DNA from: Microbaculum marinum
GTDB taxonomy: Bacteria > Pseudomonadota > Alphaproteobacteria > Rhizobiales > Tepidamorphaceae
Direction: 5' to 3' (one strand)
Length of the DNA: 64,000 nucleotides
Assembly: GCF_042646165.1 (NCBI RefSeq)
Contig: NZ_JBHRTC010000025.1
Both the position numbers and the translations under genes were made by a program. Numbering within the stretch: position 1 is the stretch's first letter; every line of letters starts with the position of its first letter. Under the pieces are notes generated by a model, which made no database searches, was not told where the DNA came from, and worked only from the letters and a program-made list of their open reading frames with translations. Positions 8,731 through 17,358 of the stretch are shown in pieces.

Positions 8731-10922
8731 CCCGCCACCTGAAGATGGATGCCCCCGACCGCCGGCACCGGCTCGACGACATGGCGCAGGGTGTCATCGG
8801 CACGGCGCTGGACCGGCCGGAGGGGGCGCGGAAGGTCACGGGAACCGCGCCCTATGCCGCCGAATGGCAACGCGACGACCTGTGCCACGGCGTGCTGGTG
8901 CGGGCGCCGGCGACGAAGGGCCGGCTGACCGGTCTCGCGACGGAGGCGGTGACGGCGATGCCGGGCGTATTGGCCGTGATCTCGGGCGAGCGGATGCTGC
9001 GCAATCCGGCGCAGGGGATGGCCAACGAGGCGCCGGTGCAGGGCGCAGCCGAGATCGCCTATTTCGGCCAGCCGGTGGCGCTCGTCGTCGCCGAGAGCTT
9101 CGAGCAGGCACGCCACGGCGCGCAGGCGCTGCGGCTTGCCATCGAGCGCGAGGCCGATTTCGCGATCGACCCGGAGGCGGTCGAGCCGGAGGTTCCGGAG
9201 GACAAGCAATCCTCGAGCGGCGATCTCGACAGGGCGATGCGCGAGGCCACCCACAGGATAGACGCCACCTACACGACGCCGGCCCATTCCAGCGCGCCGA
9301 TGGAGCCGCACGCCTCGATCGCCGAATGGGACGGCGACAGGCTGACGCTGCGCGGCAGCTACCAGATGCTGAAGTTCAACCGCAACGAGCTTGCCGACAG
9401 CCTCGGCATCGATCCGCAGAACGTGCGCATCCTGTCGCCCTATGTCGGCGGCGGCTTCGGCTCCAAGCTCGGCATCGCGCCGGAGGCGGTCGCCGCGGCG
9501 CTGGCCGCCAGGCAGCTCGGCCGGCCGGTCTCGGTGGCGATGACCCGCCCCCAGGTGTTCGAGACGACCATGCGGCGTTCCGAGACGCGCCAGCGGGTGC
9601 GACTTGCCGCCGACGCCGACGGCAGGCTCACCGGCATCGGCCACGAGGTGCTGGTTTCGAGCCTGTTCGACGAGGAGTTCTCCGAGCCGGTGACACAGGC
9701 GACGCCGTTCATGTACCGCGGCGAGAACCGGGTCATCGGACACCACATCGCCCGGCTCAACCGAACCTGCGCGGGGTCCGTGCGGGCGCCCGGCGAGGCG
9801 GTCGGTGTGACGGTGTTCGAGAACGCCATGGACGAACTCGCCCACCAGGCCGGCATCGACCCGGTCGAACTGCGCCGCATCAACATCTCCGACGAAGATC
9901 CATCGCAGGGCATCCCGTTCTCCTCGCACAAGCTCGCCGCGGCGCTGGACGAGGGCTCGCGCGCCTTCGGATGGGAGCGTCGCCGGCCCGAGCCCGGCGC
10001 CGTCCGGGAGGGAGAGTGGCTGATCGGCATGGGCATGGCCTCGGCCTTCCGGGTCAACATGCTGATGGAATCCGAGTCCCGCGTCCGGCTGAACCCGGAC
10101 GGCACCGCCGAGGTCGAGACCGACATGACCGACATCGGCACGGGCACCTACGCCGTGCTGACCCAGATCGCCTGCGAGATGCTCGGCCTGCCGGCCGACC
10201 GGGTGAGGGTGAGGCTCGGCGACACTGACCTTCCGCCGGCCTCCGGCTCGGGCGGCTCGTTCGGCGCCGCATCGAGCGGCACCTCGGTGTTCCTCGCCTG
10301 CGAAGAGATCCGCGGGCGCATCGCCGAGGCGGTCGGCTGCGCGGAGAGCGAGCTGACCCTCACCGATGGCGCGGCGATCGCCGGCAACCGCTCGACGCCG
10401 CTCACCGAGATCCTCGGCGGCAGCAGCATCGAGGCGCGCGGCCACGTCGAGCCCGGCGAGACCGAGGACACGGTGCGGCAGGCGACCTACGGTGCCTACT
10501 TCGCCGAGGTTGCGGTGAGCGCGGTGACCGGCGAGGCGCGGGTGCGGCGGATGCTGGGCGCCTTCGCGGCAGGGAGAATCCTGAACCGCAAGACGGCGCG
10601 CTCACAATGCATCGGCGGCATGGTGTGGGGCATCGGGATGGCGCTGACGGAGGACCTGGTCCACGACCGGCGACACGGCCAGATCGTCAACCACGACCTC
10701 GCCGAGTACCACGTCGCCGTCAATGCCGACGTGCCGCAGCTCGACGTGCTGCTGCTCGAGGAGCGCGACGACTGGGCCAACCCGCTGCAGGCGAAGGGCC
10801 TTGGCGAACTCGGCATCTGCGGCGCCGCCGCCGCGGTGACCAACGCGATCTACAACGCCACCGGCGTGCGGGTCAGGGACTACCCGGCGACGCTCGACAA
10901 GGTGCTGGCGGGACTGGAGTGA
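8727..10922 (+). CDS. paoC: Aldehyde oxidoreductase, molybdopterin-binding large subunit (PaoC/YagR type)
   Basis: This is the catalytic subunit, 731 residues. It has the a/b hammerhead start (TALDRPEGARKVTGTAPYAAEW split by residues), the molybdopterin loop SPYVGGGFGSKLG, GSVRAPGEAV and the C-terminal QAKGLGELGICGAAAAVTNA, whose GLGE glutamate is the conserved base for hydroxylation. The enzyme oxidises aldehydes, often aromatic, to acids using molybdenum cytosine dinucleotide in this branch. No paoD/XdhC-type maturation gene follows; the next genes lie on the other strand. moaD and moaE at about 16.4-17.2 kb supply the cofactor precursor. Confidence 0.92.
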   Translation: MTRHLKMDAPDRRHRLDDMAQGVIGTALDRPEGARKVTGTAPYAAEWQRDDLCHGVLVRAPATKGRLTGLATEAVTAMPGVLAVISGERMLRNPAQGMANEAPVQGAAEIAYFGQPVALVVAESFEQARHGAQALRLAIEREADFAIDPEAVEPEVPEDKQSSSGDLDRAMREATHRIDATYTTPAHSSAPMEPHASIAEWDGDRLTLRGSYQMLKFNRNELADSLGIDPQNVRILSPYVGGGFGSKLGIAPEAVAAALAARQLGRPVSVAMTRPQVFETTMRRSETRQRVRLAADADGRLTGIGHEVLVSSLFDEEFSEPVTQATPFMYRGENRVIGHHIARLNRTCAGSVRAPGEAVGVTVFENAMDELAHQAGIDPVELRRINISDEDPSQGIPFSSHKLAAALDEGSRAFGWERRRPEPGAVREGEWLIGMGMASAFRVNMLMESESRVRLNPDGTAEVETDMTDIGTGTYAVLTQIACEMLGLPADRVRVRLGDTDLPPASGSGGSFGAASSGTSVFLACEEIRGRIAEAVGCAESELTLTDGAAIAGNRSTPLTEILGGSSIEARGHVEPGETEDTVRQATYGAYFAEVAVSAVTGEARVRRMLGAFAAGRILNRKTARSQCIGGMVWGIGMALTEDLVHDRRHGQIVNHDLAEYHVAVNADVPQLDVLLLEERDDWANPLQAKGLGELGICGAAAAVTNAIYNATGVRVRDYPATLDKVLAGLE

Positions 10923-10949
10923 GGCGGCCGGATCCGGATCGGGCACTGC

Positions 10950-12326
10950 TCAAACCGGCATCCTGACGGTCGCCCGCAGGCCGCCCATCGGGCTTTCGCT
11001 CAAGCTGATGTCGCCGCCGTGGCTGCGGACGACGTCGCGGGCGATGGCGAGGCCGAGGCCGGTGCCGCCGCTGTCGCGGTTGCGCGAGTCGTCGAGGCGG
11101 TGGAACGGCTTGAACACGGACTCGCGCATGTCCTCGGGGATGCCGGGACCGTCGTCGTCGATCATCACGGTAAGCCACATGTCGCCGCGCACGCCGGCGA
11201 TGCGGACGGTCGTGCCGAAGCGGCAGGCGTTGTCGACGAGATTGGCGAGGCAGCGCTTGAACGCCTGCGGGCGCACGGTGACCATCGGGCTGCCTGAAAA
11301 GTGCACGGTGGCGCGGTGGCCCGAGCGTTCGGCTTCCGACTTCAGCGTCTCGAACAGCATCAGGATGTCGACCGACTCGGGCTGCTCGCCGGTGTCGCCG
11401 CGGGCAAACGCCATGTACTCCTCGAGCATCCGCTGCATCTCGTCGACGTCGGCCGTCATCATCTCGATCTCGGCGGAATCGCCGAGCAGCGCCAGTTCCA
11501 GCTTGAAGCGGGTCAGGATCGTCCTGAGGTCGTGGCTGACGCCGGCCAGCATCGTGGTGCGCTGCTCGATCTGGCGCTCGATGCGGCGCTTCATCTCCAG
11601 GAAGGCCAAGGCGGCTTGCCGCACTTCGCGGGCGCCGCGCGGCCGAAAATCCTCGACGTCGCGGCCCTTGCCGAAGCTGTCGGCCGCCTCGGCGAGCGTC
11701 AGGATGGGGCGGATCTGGTTGCGCAGGAATGCCACCGCGACGGCCAGCAGCACCAGCGACGTGCCGATCATCCAGACGATGAAGATGTGCGAATTCGAGG
11801 CGTAGGCCTGGCTGCGGCGGGCGAAGACGCGCAGCACCGCGTCGTCGAGCTTGATGCGTATCTCGACCAGGTTCGACTTGCCGACGGTGTCGATCCAGAA
11901 CGGCCGGCCGATCTGCCGGGTGATCTCCTCCGACAGCGTCCGGTCGAGCAGCGAGAAGAACGGCTTCGGCCCGGCCGGCGGCAGCGGATCGGGCGGCAGG
12001 ATCGAGATGCCGAGGCCGAAGTCCTCCGCGGCGATGCGCACCAGCGTCTCGTGCTCGGGATCCTGCGGATAGCTCTCGTAGATATCGATGATCGCGGCGA
12101 TTTCCTGGGTGACGGCCTCCGACAGGCGGGCGGTGACCTGGTTCCAGTGCCGCTCCATGAAGACGAAGGCGACGACCGCCTGCAGCAGCACGATCGGCGC
12201 GATGATGATCAGCAGGGAGCGGGCGAACAGGCCCTTCGGCATCCAGTTCGCCACCTGCCGCCAGAACCAGCGCCACGCATTGCGACCGGCGCGGGCGGGG
12301 CGGGCGAAATCGGCGATCGAGGTCAT
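10950..12326 (-). CDS. EnvZ-type sensor histidine kinase
   Basis: The 458-residue protein has an N-terminal membrane helix (LFARSLLIIIAPIVLLQAVV), a periplasmic sensor region of about 130 residues, a second helix near IFIVWMIGTSLVLLAVAV, a HAMP linker, the phosphorylated H-box AGVSHDLRTILTRFKLELAL, an N-box NLVDNACRF, and G-boxes DDDGPGIP and GGTGLGLAIARDVV. I chose the ATG at 12326 (MTSIADFARP) because upstream residues are low-complexity. It lies about 100 bases after the response-regulator gene on the same strand and is very likely its partner. The signal is unknown. Confidence 0.88.
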   Translation of the reverse strand: MTSIADFARPARAGRNAWRWFWRQVANWMPKGLFARSLLIIIAPIVLLQAVVAFVFMERHWNQVTARLSEAVTQEIAAIIDIYESYPQDPEHETLVRIAAEDFGLGISILPPDPLPPAGPKPFFSLLDRTLSEEITRQIGRPFWIDTVGKSNLVEIRIKLDDAVLRVFARRSQAYASNSHIFIVWMIGTSLVLLAVAVAFLRNQIRPILTLAEAADSFGKGRDVEDFRPRGAREVRQAALAFLEMKRRIERQIEQRTTMLAGVSHDLRTILTRFKLELALLGDSAEIEMMTADVDEMQRMLEEYMAFARGDTGEQPESVDILMLFETLKSEAERSGHRATVHFSGSPMVTVRPQAFKRCLANLVDNACRFGTTVRIAGVRGDMWLTVMIDDDGPGIPEDMRESVFKPFHRLDDSRNRDSGGTGLGLAIARDVVRSHGGDISLSESPMGGLRATVRMPV

Positions 12327-12423
12327 CGGGCCGGTCCGCGGCCGCCGCGGCTTGGGGGCCCGGTTCGCCGCTGCCGGTCGCAGGAGGGGAGGGGTTTCAT
12401 CTTCTGTGCCGGGCGCCGGGCGC

Positions 12424-13212
12424 TCAGTTGATCTGCAGGCGGTAGCCGATGCCGCGGACCGTCTGCAGGTGGACCGGATTGCCGGGGTCGGTCTCGATCT
12501 TGCGGCGCAGCCGGTTGATCTGGACATCCACGGCGCGCTCGCTGCCGTTGGCGCCGGCGGCGAGGTCGAGCCTTGCGACCGTCTCGCCTGGCTGCGAGGC
12601 GAAGGTGCGCAGGAGGTCCCGCTCGCGCTCGGTCAGGCGGATCACCTCCTCGCCGTACTTCAGCTCGCCCCGGCCGAGATGGAAGGTGAACGGGCCGAAG
12701 GCGACGGCCTGCTCGGCCGGCTGGGCGCGCGACTGGCGGCGCAGGATCGAGGCGATGCGCAACAGCAGCTCGCGCGGCTCGAAGGGCTTGGCCAGATAGT
12801 CGTCGACGCCGGCTTCCAGCCCCTCGATGCGGTGCTCCAGCTCGGCGCGGGCGGTCAGCATCAGGATCGGCACGTCCGAGGTGGCGCGCAGGTCGGTGGC
12901 GAACGAGACGCCGGATTCGCCCGGCATCATCACGTCGAGCACGATCAGGTCGAAGGCGAGCCCGTTGAGCCGTCGGCGCGCCTCCGCCGCCGTGTCGGCG
13001 GTCGTCACCCGGTAGCCGTGCTCGACGAGGAAGCGCGACAGCAGCGTGCGGATGCGGCGGTCGTCGTCGACCACCAGTAGGTGGGGGGCGGCATCATCCA
13101 GAACCACCTTCGCCCCCGCCGGCCGGCCCGACCTGTCACCAGCCCTGTCACCGGCGGCCCGTTCACTGGCGGCCCTTTCACTGGCGGCTTGCCTCATCGC
13201 GTCACCCGTCAT
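12424..13212 (-). CDS. OmpR-family response regulator
   Basis: After a variable leader, a receiver domain starts at HLLVVDDDRRIRTLL, with the phosphorylated Asp in LIVLDVMMPGESG, the Thr in MLTAR and the Lys in YLAKPFEP. A winged-helix DNA-binding domain follows, ending RAVDVQINRLRRKIE and VRGIGYRLQ. The ATG at 13212 overlaps the end of the MarR gene by 11 bases; an ATG at 13197 is possible. The leader has the repeat ASERAASERAAGDR, coded by a 15-base DNA repeat. The MarR-OmpR pairing resembles petP-petR of other alphaproteobacteria, but I do not assign that name. Confidence 0.88.
   Translation of the reverse strand: MTGDAMRQAASERAASERAAGDRAGDRSGRPAGAKVVLDDAAPHLLVVDDDRRIRTLLSRFLVEHGYRVTTADTAAEARRRLNGLAFDLIVLDVMMPGESGVSFATDLRATSDVPILMLTARAELEHRIEGLEAGVDDYLAKPFEPRELLLRIASILRRQSRAQPAEQAVAFGPFTFHLGRGELKYGEEVIRLTERERDLLRTFASQPGETVARLDLAAGANGSERAVDVQINRLRRKIETDPGNPVHLQTVRGIGYRLQIN
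13148..13192 (-). repeat. Three 15-base tandem repeats in the response-regulator leader
   Basis: Three consecutive copies of a unit close to TCACTGGCGGCCCGT (plus-strand reading; 13148-13162, 13163-13177, 13178-13192) encode Ser/Ala-Glu-Arg-Ala-Ala-type pentapeptides just before the receiver domain. The array lies about 20 bases inside the response-regulator start, so it affects only a linker. Confidence 0.8.
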
Positions 13213-13774
13213 CGCCGTTGCCCTGGCCGCCGCGCAGCAGCGCCGCGACCCGGTCGCGCTCGCGCTCGTTGACCATCGCCATGAGGAAGCGCTTGGCGGC
13301 ATCGGCATCGGCTTCGCCTGCGGTGGCGATGGCGTGGGCGAACCGCGAAAACTGCGGCGAGGCGAGCCGGACCGCCAGCGCACTGCCGCGCGGCGTCGTG
13401 TAGAGCAGCCGCTGGCGACGGTCCGAGGGCCCCTCGCGCTGGAAGATGAAGCCCTCGTCGACGAGCTGCTTGAGGACACGGCCGAGGCTCTGCTTGGTGA
13501 TCTTCAGGATATCCAGGAGATCGGCGACCTTCAGGCCGGGATTGCGGTTGACGAAATGCAGCACCCGATGGTGGGCGCGGCCGAACCCGTATTCGGCGAG
13601 GATCTCGTCGGGGTCTGAAATGAAGTCGCGATAGGCGAAGAACAGCAGCTCGACGAGATCGTAGAGATCGGCACCGGCCGCGCCTCCGCCGTCGCGACGC
13701 CGGCCCGCCGCCGGCCCGCCACTGTCCTGCAGGTCTTCCTTCGTCGCGCGGCGACCAAAATTTACGTCAGCCAT
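13202..13774 (-). CDS. MarR-family transcriptional regulator (PetP-like)
   Basis: The 190-residue protein starts at the ATG at 13774 (MADVNFGRRAT); codons further upstream read into the ilvE promoter region. After about 35 flexible residues it has a MarR fold: LVELLFFAYRDFISDPDEIL, then the winged helix with LKVADLLDILKITKQSLGRV (recognition helix) and the wing DRRQRLLYTT. It is the first gene of a cluster with an OmpR-type regulator and an EnvZ-type kinase and is divergent from ilvE, an arrangement seen in related bacteria. It may regulate either side. Confidence 0.85.
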   Translation of the reverse strand: MADVNFGRRATKEDLQDSGGPAAGRRRDGGGAAGADLYDLVELLFFAYRDFISDPDEILAEYGFGRAHHRVLHFVNRNPGLKVADLLDILKITKQSLGRVLKQLVDEGFIFQREGPSDRRQRLLYTTPRGSALAVRLASPQFSRFAHAIATAGEADADAAKRFLMAMVNERERDRVAALLRGGQGNGDDG

Positions 13775-14013
13775 ATTGACATATTTTTTTGCGATTGTTA
13801 CGGATGGACTGCCGATCGCGAAACAAAAGATCGCGACGGTCGCCCGGACATAGCCTTTCGATAGCGGACCCTGCCATCGGCTCGCGTGTTCAGGCGAAAG
13901 ATAACGATTGTCGCAACAACACGCAAAGCCTGCGCACAATGCCCACGGGGCCGCGGACCGGGCCGAAGATCCGGAAATCCGCCCAGCGCGAGGCAACGCC
14001 AAGGAGTTTGGTC

Positions 14014-14928
14014 ATGTCGTCCCCTTCGTTCGATCAGCGAGACGGCGTCATCTGGTATGACGGCGAAATGGTGCCCTGGAGCGAGGCCAACGTTCACGTG
14101 CTCACGCACGGTCTGCACTATGCCAGCGCCGTATTCGAGGGCGAACGGGCCTATGGCGGCAAGATCTTCAAGCTCGACGAGCACACCAGGCGCCTGCACG
14201 AGTCGGCCCGCCTGCTCGACTTCGAGATCCCGTACTCGGTCGAGGAGATCAACGCGGCCTGCAACGCGCTGCTGCGCGAGCAGGGCTTCGAGGACGCCTA
14301 CGTCCGGCCGATCGCCTGGCGCGGCTCGGAGATGATGGGCGTCTCGGCCCAGCAGAACAAGATCCACCTGGCAATCGCCGTGTGGGACTGGCCGTCCTAT
14401 TTCGACCCCGCCCAGCGGCTCAAGGGAATCCGTCTCGACATCGCGGAGTACCGCCGACCGGATCCGCGCACCGCCCCGTGCAAGTCGAAGGCCGCAGGCC
14501 TCTACATGATCTGCACCATCTCCAAGCATGCCGCGGAGAAGAAGGGCTATGCCGACGCCCTGATGTTCGACTGGCGCGGCTACGTCGCCGAAGCCACCGG
14601 CGCCAACATCTTCTTCGTCAAGGACGGCGTGCTGCACACGCCGACGCCCGATTGCTTCCTCGACGGCATCACGCGGCGCACCGTGATCGAGCTGGCGCAG
14701 CGGCGCGGCTACGAGCTGGTCGAGCGGCACATCAAGCCCGAGGAACTGGACGACTTCGAGCAGTGCTTCATCTGCGGGACCGCGGCCGAAGTGACGCCGG
14801 TCTCCGAGATCGGTCCCCACAGCTTCACGCCCGGCGAGATCACGCTGACGCTGATGAACGACTACACCAAGGAGGTCCGGCCCGCGAAGGCCGAGCCGCA
14901 GAAGCAGATGGCTGCCGCGATCAGCTGA
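14014..14928 (+). CDS. ilvE: Branched-chain amino acid aminotransferase
   Basis: The 304-residue protein is a fold-IV PLP enzyme that makes or breaks down Leu, Ile and Val by exchange with 2-oxoglutarate. It shows the start GVIWYDGEMVPWSEANVHVL, the substrate-side HYASAVFEGERAYGG, the PLP-Lys region APCKSKAAGLYM and the cofactor-binding DALMFDWRGYVAEATGANIF. AAGGAG lies seven bases before the ATG at 14014. A rho-independent hairpin follows the gene. The divergent upstream neighbour is the MarR gene. Confidence 0.93.
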   Translation: MSSPSFDQRDGVIWYDGEMVPWSEANVHVLTHGLHYASAVFEGERAYGGKIFKLDEHTRRLHESARLLDFEIPYSVEEINAACNALLREQGFEDAYVRPIAWRGSEMMGVSAQQNKIHLAIAVWDWPSYFDPAQRLKGIRLDIAEYRRPDPRTAPCKSKAAGLYMICTISKHAAEKKGYADALMFDWRGYVAEATGANIFFVKDGVLHTPTPDCFLDGITRRTVIELAQRRGYELVERHIKPEELDDFEQCFICGTAAEVTPVSEIGPHSFTPGEITLTLMNDYTKEVRPAKAEPQKQMAAAIS

Positions 14929-14952
14929 GACCTGACGACCGGATCATTCGGG

Positions 14953-14982
14953 ACGGCGCGGACCGCAAGGTTCGCGCCGTTT
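14953..14982 (+). terminator. Rho-independent terminator after ilvE
   Basis: An 8-bp perfect stem (ACGGCGCG / CGCGCCGT) with a 12-base loop is followed by TTCCGTTT. It lies 24 bases after the ilvE stop codon. Confidence 0.6.
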
Positions 14983-15021
14983 CCGTTTGGCCGGTCCGTG
15001 GCGTGCGTCAGTACAGGGGCC

Positions 15022-16266
15022 TCAGTGCGGGGGCGCGTGGTGCGGCTGGAACAGCCGGCCGCGCTCGGTGTACAGCACGATCAGGAAGGCGATGCCGCCC
15101 AGCACCAGATAGCCGACGACCAGGGGCACGAGAGTGCCGTCGTAGAGGTGACCCACGTACCAGCCGAAGACGGCGCCGCCGGCGGTGGTGATGGCGCCGA
15201 CGAAGGAGGCGGCGGTGCCGGCGATCTCGCCGAGCGGCTCCATCGCCATGGCGTTGAAGTTCGGCATCATGACGCCGAAGCAGAACAGGTTGGCTGCGAT
15301 CAGGCCGCTGAACAGCCAGATCGAGGGCACCGCATCGACGAACAGTATAATGCAGGCGTGAACCGCGGCGATCGCGACGAAGGCCACCAGCGCGAAATGG
15401 GCAAGCGGCCGCATGCCGACCCTGACCACCAGGCGACCGTTGATGAAGGCCGCCAGCGCCAGAGCCGCAGCGATGATGGCGAAGAACAGCGGGAACAGGT
15501 GGCCGAGGTCGAAGACGTCGATGAAGATCTGCTGGGCGGAGTTTATGTAGCCGAGCAGCGGCCCGAAGATGAAGGCCACAGCGATCGTGTAGCCGAGCGT
15601 CTCGCGGGTGGTGACCGTCTGCTTCAGGGCATGGCCGAGCCATCGCAGCGACAGCGGCTCGCGCTGGTCGACCGGACGGGTTTCCGGCAGCCGCACCTGC
15701 ATCCACAACGCGATCGCGACGCCGACCACCAGCAGCAGCAGGAAGACCATGTGCCAGCTGCCCAACAGCAGGACGCCGCTTCCCAGCGCCGGCGCGATCA
15801 TCGGCAGGGTGACGAAGATCATCATCACGAACGACATGACCCGGGCCATGTCGCGCCCGCCGAAGCGGTCGCGCACGACGGCAAGGCCGACGACCCGCGG
15901 CGAGGCGGAGCCGATGCCCTGCGCGGCGCGCAGCAGCAGCAGCCATTCGTAGGATTCGGCGAACAGGGTGCCCAGCGAGGCCAGCACGAAGATCACCAGC
16001 CCGATCATCAGCATCGGCTTGCGGCCGAAGCGATCGGACAGGGGACCGTAGAGCGGCTGACCCGCGGCGAAGCCGAGCATGTAGGCGGTGACGACCAGCT
16101 GGCGGTCGTTGTCGTCGGCAATCGCGAAATAGTCGTCGATCGCCGGCAGCGCCGGCAGCATGATGTCCACGGACAGCGCGGTCAGTGCCATCAGCATTGC
16201 GACGATGGCGACGAATTCGACGAAGGAGGGAGCCGCCGCGGTCTTTTCGGTGTCGTGCGTGGTCAA
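15022..16266 (-). CDS. MFS multidrug efflux transporter, Bcr/CflA family
   Basis: A 12-helix major facilitator. The first helix ends in LSVDIMLPALPAID, typical of the Bcr/CflA drug-resistance group, and the loop after helix 2 has GPLSDRFGRKPMLMIGL (MFS motif A). A second conserved segment is LLLLRAAQGIGSASPRVVG with VVRDRFGG. It probably exports drugs or small metabolites by proton exchange in the inner membrane. No ATG stands at a sensible place; I use the TTG at 16266 (18 residues before helix 1), but a TTG at 16347 is also open and neither has a good ribosome-binding site. Confidence 0.85.
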   Translation of the reverse strand: MTTHDTEKTAAAPSFVEFVAIVAMLMALTALSVDIMLPALPAIDDYFAIADDNDRQLVVTAYMLGFAAGQPLYGPLSDRFGRKPMLMIGLVIFVLASLGTLFAESYEWLLLLRAAQGIGSASPRVVGLAVVRDRFGGRDMARVMSFVMMIFVTLPMIAPALGSGVLLLGSWHMVFLLLLVVGVAIALWMQVRLPETRPVDQREPLSLRWLGHALKQTVTTRETLGYTIAVAFIFGPLLGYINSAQQIFIDVFDLGHLFPLFFAIIAAALALAAFINGRLVVRVGMRPLAHFALVAFVAIAAVHACIILFVDAVPSIWLFSGLIAANLFCFGVMMPNFNAMAMEPLGEIAGTAASFVGAITTAGGAVFGWYVGHLYDGTLVPLVVGYLVLGGIAFLIVLYTERGRLFQPHHAPPH

Positions 16267-16408
16267 TGTCGCGTGCCAATGGTTGAGGCGGGGGGCGTCG
16301 CCCGCGGAGCACCCGGCCCGGCACGCAACGCGCAGATCAAACGGCAATCAACGCCAATTCACGGTACCGCACAACCGCCGTGCGAGCATGCCTGCGTTGC
16401 CACCGGAG

Positions 16409-16903
16409 CTATTCCGCGGCCGTGTCGGGCCGCCAGCGGTCCGCCGCGGCATCGTCCGCCGCGCGGGCCTCGACCCACGGACCGACGGTGCCATCCTTGA
16501 AGATCTCGCGCTTCCAGAACGGAGCGCGGGTCTTCATCCAGTCCATCAGGAACTCGGCGGCGGCGAACGCCGCGCCGCGATGCGCCGAGGCGGTGGCGAC
16601 CAGGACGATGTCCTCGCCCGCGGCGATGCGGCCGTAGCGGTGCACGGCGATCGCCCCGGCGATCGGCCAGCGTGCGGCGGCCTCCCCGGCGACGCGCCCG
16701 ATCTCCTCCTCGGCCATGCCGGGATAGTGCTCGAGTTCGAGCGCCTCCAGGCGGCCCCCGTCGGACCGGCAGATGCCGGTGAAGGTGACGACGGCGCCGA
16801 CGTCGGGCAGGGCGGACAGACGCGCCGATTCCGCCGGCAGGTCGAAGGGGCCGGGCTGGACGCGGACGTCGACGAGCGGTGTGGCGGGCGATGCGGCCGG
16901 CAT
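16409..16903 (-). CDS. moaE: Molybdopterin synthase catalytic subunit
   Basis: The 164-residue protein matches MoaE: VGAVVTFTGICRSDG, LELEHYPGMAEEEIG, the conserved HRYGRIAAGEDIVLVATASAHR (here cited as two halves), and WMKTRAPFWKREIF with the active-site lysines. With MoaD it inserts the dithiolene sulphurs into precursor Z. Its start lies three bases after the moaD stop, so the two form an operon. The last 20 residues (after VGPWVEA) are a variable tail. Confidence 0.93.
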   Translation of the reverse strand: MPAASPATPLVDVRVQPGPFDLPAESARLSALPDVGAVVTFTGICRSDGGRLEALELEHYPGMAEEEIGRVAGEAAARWPIAGAIAVHRYGRIAAGEDIVLVATASAHRGAAFAAAEFLMDWMKTRAPFWKREIFKDGTVGPWVEARAADDAAADRWRPDTAAE

Positions 16904-16906
16904 CGC

Positions 16907-17158
16907 TCAGCCGCCGGTCATCGGCGGGAAGAAGGCGATTTCCCGGGCGCCGGCGATCGGCGCGTCCATCCGGGCATGGGTGCGGTCGATCGCCGCGCGC
17001 ACGATGCCGTCGGTTCCGAAGGCGTGCTCGTATTCCTCGCCGCGGGTCTTCAGCCAGGCGATCAGGTCGGCGACCGTCTCGGCACCCTCAGGCGGATCGA
17101 TCTCTTCCTCCGCATGGCCGGTGCGCTCGCGGATCCAGGCGAAATACAGGAGTTTCAC
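16907..17158 (-). CDS. moaD: Molybdopterin synthase sulphur-carrier subunit
   Basis: An 83-residue ubiquitin-fold protein starting on GTG (VKLLYFAWIRERTG) with GAGG nine bases upstream. It ends in the essential double glycine (FFPPMTGG), which is activated as a thiocarboxylate to supply sulphur to MoaE. It follows pgsA on the same strand, with a 200-base spacer that holds a long palindrome. The order uvrC-pgsA-moaD-moaE is common in the Hyphomicrobiales. Confidence 0.92.
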   Translation of the reverse strand: MKLLYFAWIRERTGHAEEEIDPPEGAETVADLIAWLKTRGEEYEHAFGTDGIVRAAIDRTHARMDAPIAGAREIAFFPPMTGG

Positions 17159-17177
17159 GTCAATTGCCTCACGCTAG

Positions 17178-17247
17178 TGGAGCGAATTTGACATTTGATT
17201 CCCACTTGCAGCAAGTGCCGTATCAAATGTCAAATTCAAAAGCTCCA
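17178..17247. repeat. Nested AT-rich palindrome between pgsA and moaD
   Basis: Perfect 16-bp arms GAATTTGACATTTGAT (17184-17199) and their complement (17222-17237) are flanked by TGGAGC (17178-17183) and GCTCCA (17242-17247). The centre holds another perfect inverted repeat, CACTTG-CAG-CAAGTG (17203-17217). Part of the arm (GACATTTG) recurs at 17285. The low GC is unlike the surrounding sequence. It may be a small palindromic mobile element or a regulatory structure; there is no U-run to mark it as a simple terminator. Confidence 0.8.
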
Positions 17248-17358
17248 TTAGAATCAAATAGTTGCTACTGGTCCTTTTGATTTCGACATTTGCTCTCGGA
17301 CTCGCTTCAGCGGGATGCAAACGTCGGAATCAGACCACTTGCGCGCCGGGCAGCCGCC

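Noticed and set aside
8457..10445. Long minus-strand open frame opposite paoB/paoC
   Set aside because: Composition is biased towards Arg, Ala, Gly and His with no motifs; the plus-strand genes are clear.
13148..13192. Tandem repeat considered as regulator operators upstream of the sensor genes
   Set aside because: It lies within the response-regulator reading frame and keeps a multiple-of-three period, so a coding repeat is simpler.
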